A stretch of DNA of 64,000 nucleotides from Mesorhizobium sp. YC-39 (GTDB taxonomy: Bacteria; Pseudomonadota; Alphaproteobacteria; Rhizobiales; Rhizobiaceae). The stretch is taken from contig NZ_JAOWPS010000003.1 in NCBI RefSeq assembly GCF_025753795.1, positions 496,001-560,000 of the forward strand, in the 5' to 3' direction. Both the position numbers and the translations under genes were made by a program. Of the stretch, positions 34,607 through 41,865 are shown in pieces. The number at the start of each line of letters is the position of its first letter. Within the stretch, counting starts at the first letter, position 1. Below the pieces are notes generated by a model that ran no database searches, was not told where the DNA came from, and saw only the letters and a program-made list of their open reading frames with translations.

Positions 34607-34900
34607 TTAGCCTCGAAACCGCTCGGTGTGCCAGACGATCCTGCCATCGACCTTCATGGGCTTGTGGATCATCAGTCGCTTTGGAAGGTGCTCGGGGTGC
34701 ACCTCCAAAAGCGTAATCTTGATCTCGGGCCTGCACCGGCTGCAGTCGAATTTGAGCTTTAACGGATCGACGCCGCCGCCATAGACCATCATCAGATCCG
34801 CAGAACGACAGTAGCGCACGTTACCGCAACTGCACTCCGCCTTGACCAGCATATTGTGCCGCGTAGCCTTGCCCAGAGTTTCGATCGGATCGTGTGCCAT
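34607..34900 (-). CDS. Small zinc-ribbon-like protein
   Basis: 97 residues. Cysteines are arranged as CSCGN, then CRS, and CSRCRPEIKI; CxC...CxxC could hold one zinc. The C-terminal part (PEHLPKRLMIHKPMKVDGRI) is conserved-looking. Homologous small proteins are frequent in Rhizobiales, without known function. In the intergenic 34,439-34,606 an 11-bp inverted repeat (GGCCCTGCGGC and its complement, 34,544-34,585) lies downstream of its stop and may help end transcription. Confidence 0.7.
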   Translation of the reverse strand: MAHDPIETLGKATRHNMLVKAECSCGNVRYCRSADLMMVYGGGVDPLKLKFDCSRCRPEIKITLLEVHPEHLPKRLMIHKPMKVDGRIVWHTERFRG

Positions 34901-34999
34901 TCCTTGAAATGAGGAACATATTCCTGTCTCGTCAAGCCGGCCTTGACTCTTTTGTTCTCATTTCGTTCACTGTTGGCAGGATAGCCACAGGAGGCCACC

Positions 35000-35584
35000 A
35001 TGGACCTGCTTATGAAAGCCAGCGGCGCAACGCCCGAGGAAAAGCAGAGAGGGATTGACGCGGCCAAGGCCGTGCTTGACCGCGCCGGAATAGCGGCCGA
35101 GGACGCCGCCAGCGGCGCGTTTGCCGTCGAAGGCTGGGACGACATGGGATTCCCGGAAGACGAGGAGCCATCGGAAACAGAATATAAGGCGGCCGACGTC
35201 TGGTACGAGGCGAACAATGCCGCGCTGGACGCGTGCTGTGCGGGCTGGCCGGCAGCGAAGCGCCTGCAGGCGGCTGGATTGGAATTGCTCGACAATCCAG
35301 AGGAGCAGCTCGCGGATCGCGAGACGGCTTTGACAAAACTCCGTGCCATTATCCAAGCAGAAGACGGTCGAAACGAATATTCCGATGACCGCGTTTTCCT
35401 GCTTGCCCTTGCAGTGACTGCCGACATGGCCAACGGAACCCAAGCAAGAGATCTCGTCAGCGCGGTGATTGTTGCCTATACGTCGCTGGCGCATGCCGGC
35501 TTCGAACCGGATGAGCCTATCGAGCCCAAGCGGCAGGCTGTGTTCGCCGCGATCGATGCATTGGAAAAGGCATCGGCCCCCTAA
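35000..35584 (+). CDS. Conserved hypothetical protein
   Basis: 194 residues, acidic and helical (KQRGIDAAKAVLDRAGIAAE, YKAADVWYEANNAALDACCA, DRVFLLALAVTADMANGTQA). GGAGG precedes the ATG. No hydrophobic helix and no family recognised. It lies 14 bases before the SRAP gene and is probably cotranscribed with it. Confidence 0.65.
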   Translation: MDLLMKASGATPEEKQRGIDAAKAVLDRAGIAAEDAASGAFAVEGWDDMGFPEDEEPSETEYKAADVWYEANNAALDACCAGWPAAKRLQAAGLELLDNPEEQLADRETALTKLRAIIQAEDGRNEYSDDRVFLLALAVTADMANGTQARDLVSAVIVAYTSLAHAGFEPDEPIEPKRQAVFAAIDALEKASAP

Positions 35585-35598
35585 ACTGAGGTGCGAAG

Positions 35599-36291
35599 AT
35601 GTGCGGGCGGTTTACTAGATATCTGCCTTGGTCGGAAATCCATCGCCTATATCGGCTGACCGCACCGGCAGAGACCGGTCGCAATGACGCCCCTCGCTAT
35701 AACATCGCGCCGACCGAGGAGGTGCCATTTATCACCGCTGGTCAAGATGGCGACCACAAGCTCCGGCAGGGCCGTTGGTGGCTGGTGCCGTTCTGGGCGA
35801 AGGAACTGCCGAAGTACCCAACCTTCAACGCCAGGTCCGAAGAGGCCGAGACCAAGTCATCATTCCGCGATGCCTTCAAATCGAAGCGCTGCCTCATCCC
35901 GGCCGATGGATTTTACGAATGGACGATCTCGCCGGCCGACAAGAAACGCGACCCCTGGCACATCTTCCTACCGGGGCATCAGCCGTTTTCCTTTGCAGGC
36001 CTGTGGGCCTACAATTCTGCTCTCGACATAACGAGCTGCACGATCCTGACCGCGCCGGCTCAAATGCCGATGCAGCAGCTCCACGATCGCCAGCCGGTCA
36101 TACTTGATCCCACGGCCTATGACGCCTGGCTTGATCCGACGACACCGGCGGCCGCCGCAAAACAGTTGCTTGACGTCAACCTGGACGGCCAGTTGGAGTT
36201 CTACCGGGTCAGCAGGGACGTCAACGCCTCATCTCGGGAAACCGCACCGAACGATGATGCGCACATGATCGAACCGATTGCCTTGCTATGA
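35599..36291 (+). CDS. SOS response-associated peptidase (SRAP, YedK/HMCES family)
   Basis: 230 residues. The catalytic Cys2 (MCGRFTRY), the Asn and Arg of FNARSEEAE, Glu in IPADGFYEW and His in QLHDRQPVIL are all present, so the enzyme should form thiazolidine crosslinks to abasic sites in single-stranded DNA and shield them. Length is usual. The stop overlaps the next ATG (ATGA), in a small operon with 36,288 and 36,473. A fragment of a second SRAP gene is found near 38,100. Confidence 0.95.
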   Translation: MCGRFTRYLPWSEIHRLYRLTAPAETGRNDAPRYNIAPTEEVPFITAGQDGDHKLRQGRWWLVPFWAKELPKYPTFNARSEEAETKSSFRDAFKSKRCLIPADGFYEWTISPADKKRDPWHIFLPGHQPFSFAGLWAYNSALDITSCTILTAPAQMPMQQLHDRQPVILDPTAYDAWLDPTTPAAAAKQLLDVNLDGQLEFYRVSRDVNASSRETAPNDDAHMIEPIALL

Positions 36292-36464
36292 GCGACGAGC
36301 TCAGGATTCCAAGGCCGGAACACGTCACTGCGCCAGGCGTTCAGCACCATGTCTGCGAGCATCCGGGATGCGGCAAGCATGCTGGCCGGGGTTTCGCAAA
36401 GCCGAAGCTGGCGCCGCGCTGGTTTTGCTTCGGGCACCGCGGCGACGGCGAACGCTATTTGTAG
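36288..36464 (+). CDS. 58-residue candidate zinc-finger protein
   Basis: The ATG overlaps the SRAP stop. The product has HHVCEHPGCGKHAGRGF and, 15 residues on, WFCFGHRGDGERY, giving three cysteines and several histidines that could form a C2H2 or C3H zinc site. Short proteins of this kind follow SRAP genes in some Rhizobiales. No own ribosome binding site is needed if coupled to SRAP translation. DNA binding is inferred only. Confidence 0.6.
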   Translation: MSDELRIPRPEHVTAPGVQHHVCEHPGCGKHAGRGFAKPKLAPRWFCFGHRGDGERYL

Positions 36465-36472
36465 GGGGCAGC

Positions 36473-36718
36473 ATGATCAGACAGCCACGACAACTGGGCG
36501 ATTACTTAGATCGCGAGATCGATTGCCAGGAAGCGATGGAGCCGGGTTTTCAGGCAATCGTTGAATGCATGGTCGAGGCAGGCTGGACGCGCGGCGAGAT
36601 AATGCGATCGCTTCGCCGCCTCGTAGCCGCCGACAACGTGACCCAGAAACAGAATGCCAAGGTTGAAGCGGAATTAGCGATTGCCCGCGCCATGTTACGC
36701 GCCGGAAAATCTCTATAG
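36473..36718 (+). CDS. Small helical protein
   Basis: 81 residues (PRQLGDYLDREIDCQEAMEP, VECMVEAGWTRGEIMRSLRR, AELAIARAMLRAGKSL). GGGGG precedes the ATG, 8 bases after the previous stop, so it belongs to the SRAP operon. The GWTRGEI segment looks like a helix-turn-helix but the family is not recognised. Confidence 0.6.
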   Translation: MIRQPRQLGDYLDREIDCQEAMEPGFQAIVECMVEAGWTRGEIMRSLRRLVAADNVTQKQNAKVEAELAIARAMLRAGKSL

Positions 36719-36724
36719 CTGGCG

Positions 36725-36982
36725 TTATTTGGGCCTGCGAGCGTCAGCGATGGCATGCATCAGATGGATGCTGTCCACGTCAGGATCGCTTGACTGGGCA
36801 ACAGCAAGTGCCACTGCGTCCGCCATTCTAGCGACATCATCGCTGCTGATCGTCCCACGCTTTTCCAGCAAATTCAGAAGTTCGACAACCAACAGAAGGG
36901 CGTTTACGCCATACCTCTCGGCTTTGAGCTCAAACTCCCCACGCGCCAATTTCTCCGCGTCTGTCTCAGCCCTTTTATCCAC
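36725..36982 (-). CDS. Small conserved protein, GTG start
   Basis: 85 residues, helical (LARGEFELKAERYGVNALLL, VELLNLLEKRG, ISSDDVARMADAVALAVA). AAGGAGG lies 13 bases before the GTG. Convergent with the gene at 36,473. No family recognised. Confidence 0.6.
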   Translation of the reverse strand: MDKRAETDAEKLARGEFELKAERYGVNALLLVVELLNLLEKRGTISSDDVARMADAVALAVAQSSDPDVDSIHLMHAIADARRPK

Positions 36983-37054
36983 GAACGGTCGCCTCCTTGC
37001 TACAAACTATCCGCCATAGAGGGCCTAATCTTCGCTGATTTTTCAGGCCGATGA

Positions 37055-37156
37055 TCACACAAAGATGAGAGCTGCCAGCAAACTCACAAGAATGATCGAC
37101 AGTGGGACGGCAAGCAGGCAGCTCGCCTCCAGTATGATGGTTTGTCGAGAGTCCAT
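37055..37156 (-). CDS. 33-residue single-pass membrane protein
   Basis: AGGAGC is 5-10 bases before an ATG. The product DSRQTIILEASCLLAVPLSI and the following hydrophobic residues form one helix. It shares head length, a Glu before the helix and LAVPLS with the 34-residue protein at 555-659. Inner-membrane location inferred; function unknown. Confidence 0.5.
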   Translation of the reverse strand: MDSRQTIILEASCLLAVPLSIILVSLLAALIFV

Positions 37157-37242
37157 TGTGCGCTCCTAACCCCTCCTCGTTCCGGGTTGCCCGCCGCTCT
37201 CCTCCGAAGCGGCGGGCTCCCCCCTGCCCGCAAATCGTCAGG

Positions 37243-37542
37243 TCACTCGATGATCTTGACGATCTTGCGTGTGCCCGGGTCGACGAGGACGGTGCGGTTG
37301 TCGACGACGACGTACCGATATTTGACGTTGGGGACTTCATGGAGCTCGACAGTGTCGGGCAGCGGTGAGCCGATATTGAGCTCCACTCCGGGAATCTTCA
37401 CAGACGCGAGCGGCTGCTTCTTCACATATTCCTTGATGACAGTCTCCTGCTCAGGCGCGATGATCACATCCTGAGCGGCAGCGGCTCCGATACCTGCCAG
37501 CAGAAGAAAGCCGGCGGCAGCAGTGGAAAGATGCACTCTCAT
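37243..37542 (-). CDS. DUF1236 periplasmic protein
   Basis: 99 residues: signal peptide (RVHLSTAAAGFLLLAGIGAA, cleavage after AAA), then the DUF1236 domain with VIKEYVKKQPLASVKIPG, VELHEVPNVKYRYVVVDNRT and VDPGTRKIVKIIE. The family is periplasmic, Rhizobiales-specific and of unknown role. GGAG precedes ATG 37,542; the EcfG-type promoter at 37,604-37,628 lies upstream. Confidence 0.85.
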   Translation of the reverse strand: MRVHLSTAAAGFLLLAGIGAAAAQDVIIAPEQETVIKEYVKKQPLASVKIPGVELNIGSPLPDTVELHEVPNVKYRYVVVDNRTVLVDPGTRKIVKIIE

Positions 37543-37603
37543 AATAGTCTCCTTATGGGCCTCTTGCGCTTGGATGACATCATCCTCGCGCCACGCTGAG
37601 CCC

Positions 37604-37628
37604 AACCCGGCACGCTCCTGAACGTTCC
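37604..37628 (-). promoter_or_regulatory. EcfG-type promoter for the DUF1236 gene
   Basis: GGAAC-N17-GTT on the minus strand, the GTT 61 bases before the ATG at 37,542. Confidence 0.72.
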
Positions 37629-37755
37629 TCAACTGGTCTTCAGTCCCAACCTGCATAGGACTTAAGTCTGAGCTGCTGCCCGCAATGGGGTGGACGCCGA
37701 GTCTGCGAGGAACCGCCATGACCGATCCCCATTGGTCATTCAAAGGGAGGATCTA

Positions 37756-37848
37756 ATGAACAAGAGCGTTCACCAAGCCCGCTGGTTGCTGGCTCCGATT
37801 TTCGTGGTCTCAATCGCCTTCCTGGCGATCGGCATGATCGTTGGTTGA
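37756..37848 (+). CDS. 30-residue single-pass membrane protein
   Basis: GGGAGG lies 6 bases before the ATG. The product (NKSVHQARWLLAPIFVVSIA, then FLAIGMIVG) has a short basic head and one hydrophobic helix. No family recognised; the strong ribosome binding site supports translation. Confidence 0.5.
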   Translation: MNKSVHQARWLLAPIFVVSIAFLAIGMIVG

Positions 37849-37909
37849 GATGGGACTTTTCCTCGTGGGAATGAATATCTGCGCAGCTCCGACCCTTCCT
37901 ACGCCGATA

Positions 37910-37955
37910 GGGAAGTGCCACCCGCCATTTTTCGATTTGGCCGGTGGCACTTCCC
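37910..37955. repeat. Long perfect inverted repeat
   Basis: GGGAAGTGCCACC at 37,910-37,922 pairs with GGTGGCACTTCCC at 37,943-37,955; the inner GCCA/TGGC extends the stem. There is no T-run on either side, so it is not a standard terminator. It could be a small palindromic element or a structured RNA end. Confidence 0.6.
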
Positions 37956-38079
37956 TTGCGGTTCCTTTTCGTCGCACGCCTGTACCGAATCGAGGCACTA
38001 CGGACGGATGGGAGCCCCTGCTCCAACTAGCCCGTGCGGGGGACTGAAATTGTCACGCGCCAAACTAGCTGCGCTTCAG

Positions 38080-38145
38080 TGCAGATGAAGGCCGAGCGGG
38101 CGGGCCGCAATGAACCCGTCACTATAACATCGCGCCGACCGGCGG
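38080..38145 (+). pseudogene. Short fragment of an SRAP gene
   Basis: About 40 bases around 38,105-38,143 match the part of the SRAP gene at 35,676-35,718 that encodes GRND.PRYNIAPT, here in two frames. Nothing else of the gene is left. It may mark a past duplication or recombination with the SRAP operon. Confidence 0.4.
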
Positions 38146-38206
38146 TCGTCGCTAAGCGATGAACACGCGTTTAAACGACCGCCGATAGCCAGCAGTATCG
38201 CCGCCC

Positions 38207-38668
38207 TCACGCCAGTGCTGGTTCAGCCCAGACAGTCGCACCCCCTCCGCCGCTGTTATGGGGGAGACGGGCTGTTGCCGGGCACGGTGGCGGATCATCG
38301 TCGTCGTCCCGACGACGGCGGCGCACCCACGAACTCCATTTGTATGGACGCCGTGCGAAGGGGGCGCGCCGCGACCTGGCAAAGCAATAACGGACCTCTT
38401 TGTCTTGCTGCTCGCCGTCCAGAGCCGACAAGGCACGCAAGATGTCGTCAATTATTGCAACCGAGCCGTTGTCCCATTGACGAAGTATCGGGACGCCGGG
38501 GATGGCGCGTGCGTCGGAGGCCCATGAGGCGAGTAATGCACGCTTTTCGGCGACGCTCATGTCTGGGTGGTGGAGTATATCGCCAGGGCTCCCGAGCGTC
38601 TCCGTTACGCTGAGGGGAACTGCAGGGCCTGACTTGGTTTGGAGAAAATCTTCGGTTTCGGGTGTCAT
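38207..38668 (-). CDS. Conserved rhizobial hypothetical protein
   Basis: 153 residues. The conserved N-terminal part is ETLGSPGDILHHPDMSVAEK, then RALLASWASDARAIPGVPIL and IIDDILRALSALD; it ends with a basic-then-acidic tract (RRRRRDDDDD) and a low-complexity proline/glycine tail. GGAG lies before ATG 38,668. Related proteins with 'LHHPDMS..EKRALLASWASD' are widespread in Rhizobiales; function unknown. Confidence 0.75.
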   Translation of the reverse strand: MTPETEDFLQTKSGPAVPLSVTETLGSPGDILHHPDMSVAEKRALLASWASDARAIPGVPILRQWDNGSVAIIDDILRALSALDGEQQDKEVRYCFARSRRAPFARRPYKWSSWVRRRRRDDDDDPPPCPATARLPHNSGGGGATVWAEPALA

Positions 38669-38738
38669 CTCCGTTCTCCGCAATCTGTGCCTCACGGCTG
38701 GGGCCGTGAGGCGGGACCGCAGATTTTAGTGTGTGTGG

Positions 38739-39215
38739 TCAGGCTACCTTGCTTTGTGGCTGAGTATCCTGGCTGATCTGCTTGTTCTGAGAGGCCGGCT
38801 TTTCCGTGCTGATGCCAATTCGACGAGGCTTCAATTCCTCGGGAATGTCGCGCACCAGGTCCACAGACAGCAAGCCATTCTCCAGCGTGGCATTCGCCAC
38901 CTTCACATAGTCTGCCAGCCTGAAGACATGTTTGAAGTTGCGAGTCGCCATACCACGGTGGAGAATTTGCCGGTCGCTATCCTCGGTCTGTTTTTGACCG
39001 ACCACGATCAGTTCAGGGCCATGCTGTGTGAGCTCGACCTCCTCAGGGGTGAAGCCAGCAATTGCCATGGTGATGCGATAGTCGTTATCACCGGTTTTCT
39101 CGATATTGTACGGCGGCCAATCCGTCCGCACGCTGTTATCGAGCAGGTCGAAGAGACGATCAAAGCCGACCGTCGAGCGGTAAAGGGGGGCATAATCCAA
39201 GCTTCTCATAGCCAT
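38739..39215 (-). CDS. Hsp20 family small heat-shock protein (IbpA-like)
   Basis: 158 residues with an alpha-crystallin domain (about 35-130): WPPYNIEKTGDNDYRITMAI, LTQHGPELIVVGQK, LHRGMATRNFKHVFRLADYV and the final ENGLLSVDLVRDIPEELKPR. N-terminal YAPLYRSTVGFDRLFDLLDN is the class A rhizobial sHsp type. It holds unfolding proteins in solution. The 5' leader has the marks of a ROSE thermometer. A hairpin (CCTCACGG/CCGTGAGG) at 38,690-38,712 lies after the stop. Confidence 0.93.
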   Translation of the reverse strand: MAMRSLDYAPLYRSTVGFDRLFDLLDNSVRTDWPPYNIEKTGDNDYRITMAIAGFTPEEVELTQHGPELIVVGQKQTEDSDRQILHRGMATRNFKHVFRLADYVKVANATLENGLLSVDLVRDIPEELKPRRIGISTEKPASQNKQISQDTQPQSKVA

Positions 39216-39295
39216 ATCCTCCGTAAAGCAACATGGGTTACAAGCAGCGTCGCAGCGTCACTACGACGCCAAGACAGTCGAGCCTAAGCCTCGAC
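39216..39295 (-). promoter_or_regulatory. ROSE-like RNA thermometer in the hsp20 leader
   Basis: Reading the minus strand: a hairpin GTCGAG/CTCGAC (39,295-39,277), a hairpin GCGTCG/CGACGC (39,269-39,247), then TTGCT (39,232-39,227) facing GGAGGAT (39,222-39,216) right before the ATG. The U-U-G-C-U opposite the Shine-Dalgarno with a bulged G is the defining 3' hairpin of ROSE elements in rhizobial small heat-shock genes. Upstream, CTTGAAA near 39,330 resembles a sigma-32 -35 box. Confidence 0.7.
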
Positions 39296-39785
39296 GGCAA
39301 TCGATTTGGCGAGGTCATAAAAAATTTCAAGGGCGCGCCGAAAATTTTTTTGGGAGCCTTCGACAGCCCGGGAATACTCGCGAGATGGAAACTAATCGTC
39401 ACGTCGTGTGATGGCTTTGTGAAGCTCTGCGAAGTCGGATAAGCCAGCTTCATTATGACAATCTCGCCGTCAATGATGGCGTTGTCGAGCCAGAGCTATT
39501 TCGCTGCCCCGACCAGTTCCGATACTTAGCCGTTCAGTTGGCGCCGTTGCGCGTGAAGATGCGAATGTCTGGTCGAAGACCATCTGCGATCGGTAGCCAT
39601 CCATCGATGGGCTTCGGGAGGTCTCTCCACCAAAGTCGGCAACAAAGGCTCGACGAACTTCAGACGCATGCACCTACTCGTACACCCGCGATTCAATTAG
39701 CTCGCACTAAATGGTTCCTACCCCTGAAACAAAGATGCGGGCTGCGCGTTGCGCATCGTCACAATAGTCGAAGGGAGGAAAGGAA
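39296..39785. other. Mostly empty intergenic region
   Basis: It holds the probable sigma-32 promoter of hsp20 at its left end. ORFs of 60-120 codons here have no ribosome binding sites or family resemblance. Confidence 0.5.
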
Positions 39786-39974
39786 GTGGCAGACGACAAG
39801 AGCAAGCGCGATTTCCGCGACCGCGACCGGATATCCGGCGACGAGGATTATGAGGTCGAGTACTTTGCCAACAAGGTCGGCATCACGGCTGACCAGGTAA
39901 AGGAACTGATTGCCAAGTATGGGAGCGACCGCGAGACTTTGGAACGGGAAGCGAAGGCTCTTCGCGGCCGCTGA
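39786..39974 (+). CDS. DUF3606 domain protein
   Basis: 62 residues from a GTG with AGGAAG upstream. The DUF3606 core is complete: YEVEYFANKVGITADQVKEL and KYGSDRETLEREAKAL. Small, probably helix-turn-helix-like; function unknown. Related shorter or diverged forms lie at 4,006, 4,380 and 6,007. Confidence 0.85.
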   Translation: MADDKSKRDFRDRDRISGDEDYEVEYFANKVGITADQVKELIAKYGSDRETLEREAKALRGR

Positions 39975-40188
39975 TGCCCCGCAACACGCATCAGGGGCGG
40001 GCTGCACGGCCGGCCGGCCACCAATGAGCGAGAGCATTTCATCCTTTGTTCGGTGGGCGGCCAGTCGATAGACTGCCGCGACCTCGGCCAGGTGTTCCAT
40101 CATGAGCAGTCCGGGCATGAGCCGTTGCCGAATGACGCCCTGGAACGCTGCAAATCCGTTCGCGCATTTGGCAGGAGCTTTTGCCGTC

Positions 40189-40410
40189 ATGAGCACACTC
40201 GTCACCAACTTCGTCCACGAGTGGATTTCCAACAACATTCCCAATACAGCCGGATGCGACGCCATCTCAGTCACCGAGTTGACTGAAAAGCTGTTCGCCG
40301 ACGCAAAAGCGGTGGGCATCACTAGCTCCGAGGTGGAGGAAGACACCGGTAGAATCTATGCGATGATCTTAGATGCCATCGTGCAGCAGGATGCAGACTG
40401 GACATACTAA
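40189..40410 (+). CDS. DUF768 family protein
   Basis: 73 residues: STLVTNFVHEWISNNIPNTA, VTELTEKLFADAKAVGITSS and EVEEDTGRIYAMILDAIV, full length for the family. Members are short, soluble and known mainly from Mesorhizobium; no function. ATG 40,189 chosen because the family starts with M-S-T; the extension to 40,102 is not conserved. Confidence 0.8.
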   Translation: MSTLVTNFVHEWISNNIPNTAGCDAISVTELTEKLFADAKAVGITSSEVEEDTGRIYAMILDAIVQQDADWTY

Positions 40411-40455
40411 GGGGACCGATCATCGAACTGTTGCGAGGCTAACCATGAAGCGGGC

Positions 40456-40620
40456 CTGAAAAAAACTCCTGCATATATCGTCTATGCCCCACCGGTGCCC
40501 GGCTTGCCGTTCCTCGCCGTGACGCTGAAAGCGGATGGCAGCGTCAGCGCGAAAAGCTTCGACAGTGCCGAGGAGGCCGCGGCATTCAACAAACAGGCAG
40601 CGAGGCCGGCAAAGCACTAG
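40456..40620 (+). CDS. Small protein with CTG start or frameshifted start
   Basis: A 54-residue reading (KKTPAYIVYAPPVPGLPFLA, VTLKADGSVSAKSFDSAEEA) looks like a genuine beta-alpha small domain. The only ATG nearby (40,444) is out of frame by one base, so either the CTG at 40,456 is used or a base is missing between the two. It ends 13 bases before the Ku promoter. Confidence 0.4.
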   Translation: MKKTPAYIVYAPPVPGLPFLAVTLKADGSVSAKSFDSAEEAAAFNKQAARPAKH

Positions 40621-40632
40621 CGTCAGCGTTGA

Positions 40633-40657
40633 GGAACAAACCGGCTGGACGGCCGTT
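40633..40657 (+). promoter_or_regulatory. EcfG-type promoter for ku
   Basis: GGAAC-N17-GTT with C before GTT, ending 32 bases before the start codon at 40,690. Dependence of one Ku gene on the general-stress sigma factor is known in Sinorhizobium, which fits. Confidence 0.75.
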
Positions 40658-40689
40658 CAGGCGTCAATGCCATTCAACGAGGTAGATCA

Positions 40690-41517
40690 ATGGTCGCGCC
40701 GCGCGCCGCTTGGAAAGGCTTCCTGAAATTCGGTTCTGTTTCATGTGGGGTCAAGGTTGTTGGCGCCACAAGCGAGGCCTCGAAAATTCATTTCAAGATC
40801 CTGAATCGCAAGAACGGTTTGCCCGTCAAGAGCGCCTATGTCGACGAAGAAACCGACGAAGTGGTGCCGACTGAGGACCAGGTAAAAGGATTTGAGGTGG
40901 AAAAGGACGACTTCATCCAGATCGAGCCTGATGAAGTCAAGAAGCTGAAGCTGACTTCACAGCATACGCTGGAAATCGGAGTATTCGTTCCCCTCAGCGA
41001 GGTCGACACCCGCTATCTCGAAAAGCCTTATTATTTGATCCCTGCCGATGGCGCGTCCGTCGAAGCCTTTGAGGTCCTCCGGAAGGCGATGGAGAACAAG
41101 GGTGTGGCTGCGCGCTCGTGCATCGTGCTCTATCAGCGCGGTCGCGAGGTTCTCATAGAACCATACGGCAAGGGTATGGTGATGATCGAACTGCGCACTC
41201 ACAACGAAATGGTGTCCGAAGAAAGCGTCTTCGGAGATCTCAAAAAACAGACCTACGACGAAGAACTGCTGGACATTGCCGGGATGCTCATCGACAAGAA
41301 AGTGACAACATTCGACCCGTCGAATTTCGAGGATACATACGAGAACGCGTTGATCGAGATGATCGACGCCAAGCGCAAGGGTAAAAAACCACCGAAGCCG
41401 GCGCCGAAACCCAGTGAGAATGTTGTCAACCTGTCGGAGGTTTTGCGGAAGAGCCTTGCAAAGGAGGGCATACAAACCAAAGCCAAAAGAACGGCTAACA
41501 AGAAGAGCGCGGCTTGA
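40690..41517 (+). CDS. ku: Non-homologous end-joining protein Ku
   Basis: 275 residues. Ku core (about 5-240) with APRAAWKGFLKFGSVSCGVK at the start, ILNRKNGLPVKSAYVDEETD, YLEKPYYLIPADGASVEAFE, RCIVLYQRG-type strand and LLDIAGMLIDKKVTTFDPSN, then a lysine-rich C-terminus (KRTANKKS). A homodimer of this protein rings DNA ends and recruits LigD (26,212-28,860). Family length is 260-300. Confidence 0.95.
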   Translation: MVAPRAAWKGFLKFGSVSCGVKVVGATSEASKIHFKILNRKNGLPVKSAYVDEETDEVVPTEDQVKGFEVEKDDFIQIEPDEVKKLKLTSQHTLEIGVFVPLSEVDTRYLEKPYYLIPADGASVEAFEVLRKAMENKGVAARSCIVLYQRGREVLIEPYGKGMVMIELRTHNEMVSEESVFGDLKKQTYDEELLDIAGMLIDKKVTTFDPSNFEDTYENALIEMIDAKRKGKKPPKPAPKPSENVVNLSEVLRKSLAKEGIQTKAKRTANKKSAA

Positions 41518-41530
41518 TATGCCAGGCTGG

Positions 41531-41752
41531 CTATTCCGGAAGTCCACCATCTCTGTGCAGCATGGCTTCAAAAATTACCTCGAACACGTTTCCGACTTCC
41601 TCTTCGATCTCGTAAGTCGTGATGCCGCTTTGCTCAGCCTCCTTCGTGACATTGTCCGCAAAATCGCGGATGGCGAAGGGGTCGCTCGTCATTGCGTTGG
41701 GCAGATGCTCTGCCATCCATTCGTAGAGGAAGTTGATGCCGCGTGTGGTCAT
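41531..41752 (-). CDS. DUF768 family protein
   Basis: 73 residues with TTRGINFLYEWMAEHLPNAM, FADNVTKEAEQSGITTYEIE and EEVGNVFEVIFEAMLHRDGG: full length and intact. Convergent with ku, 13 bases apart. One mismatch away from an EcfG site upstream (GGAAC-N17-CTT around 41,764-41,788). Function unknown. Confidence 0.82.
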   Translation of the reverse strand: MTTRGINFLYEWMAEHLPNAMTSDPFAIRDFADNVTKEAEQSGITTYEIEEEVGNVFEVIFEAMLHRDGGLPE

Positions 41753-41865
41753 GCGCCAATAAGCTCACCGTCTGCATTAGGTTCCGGGAGCTCTTGACGT
41801 TCGACGAGTGAGCGCCAGAATCTTGATATGGCTTGGGAAATTTCTGACTCAACATCGGCGATGAG

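Noticed and set aside
39975..40188. Minus-strand ORF with LLMMEHLAEVAAVYRLAAHR
   Set aside because: It looks protein-like but continues antisense through the intact DUF3606 gene and has no ribosome binding site; possibly a fragment, not supported.
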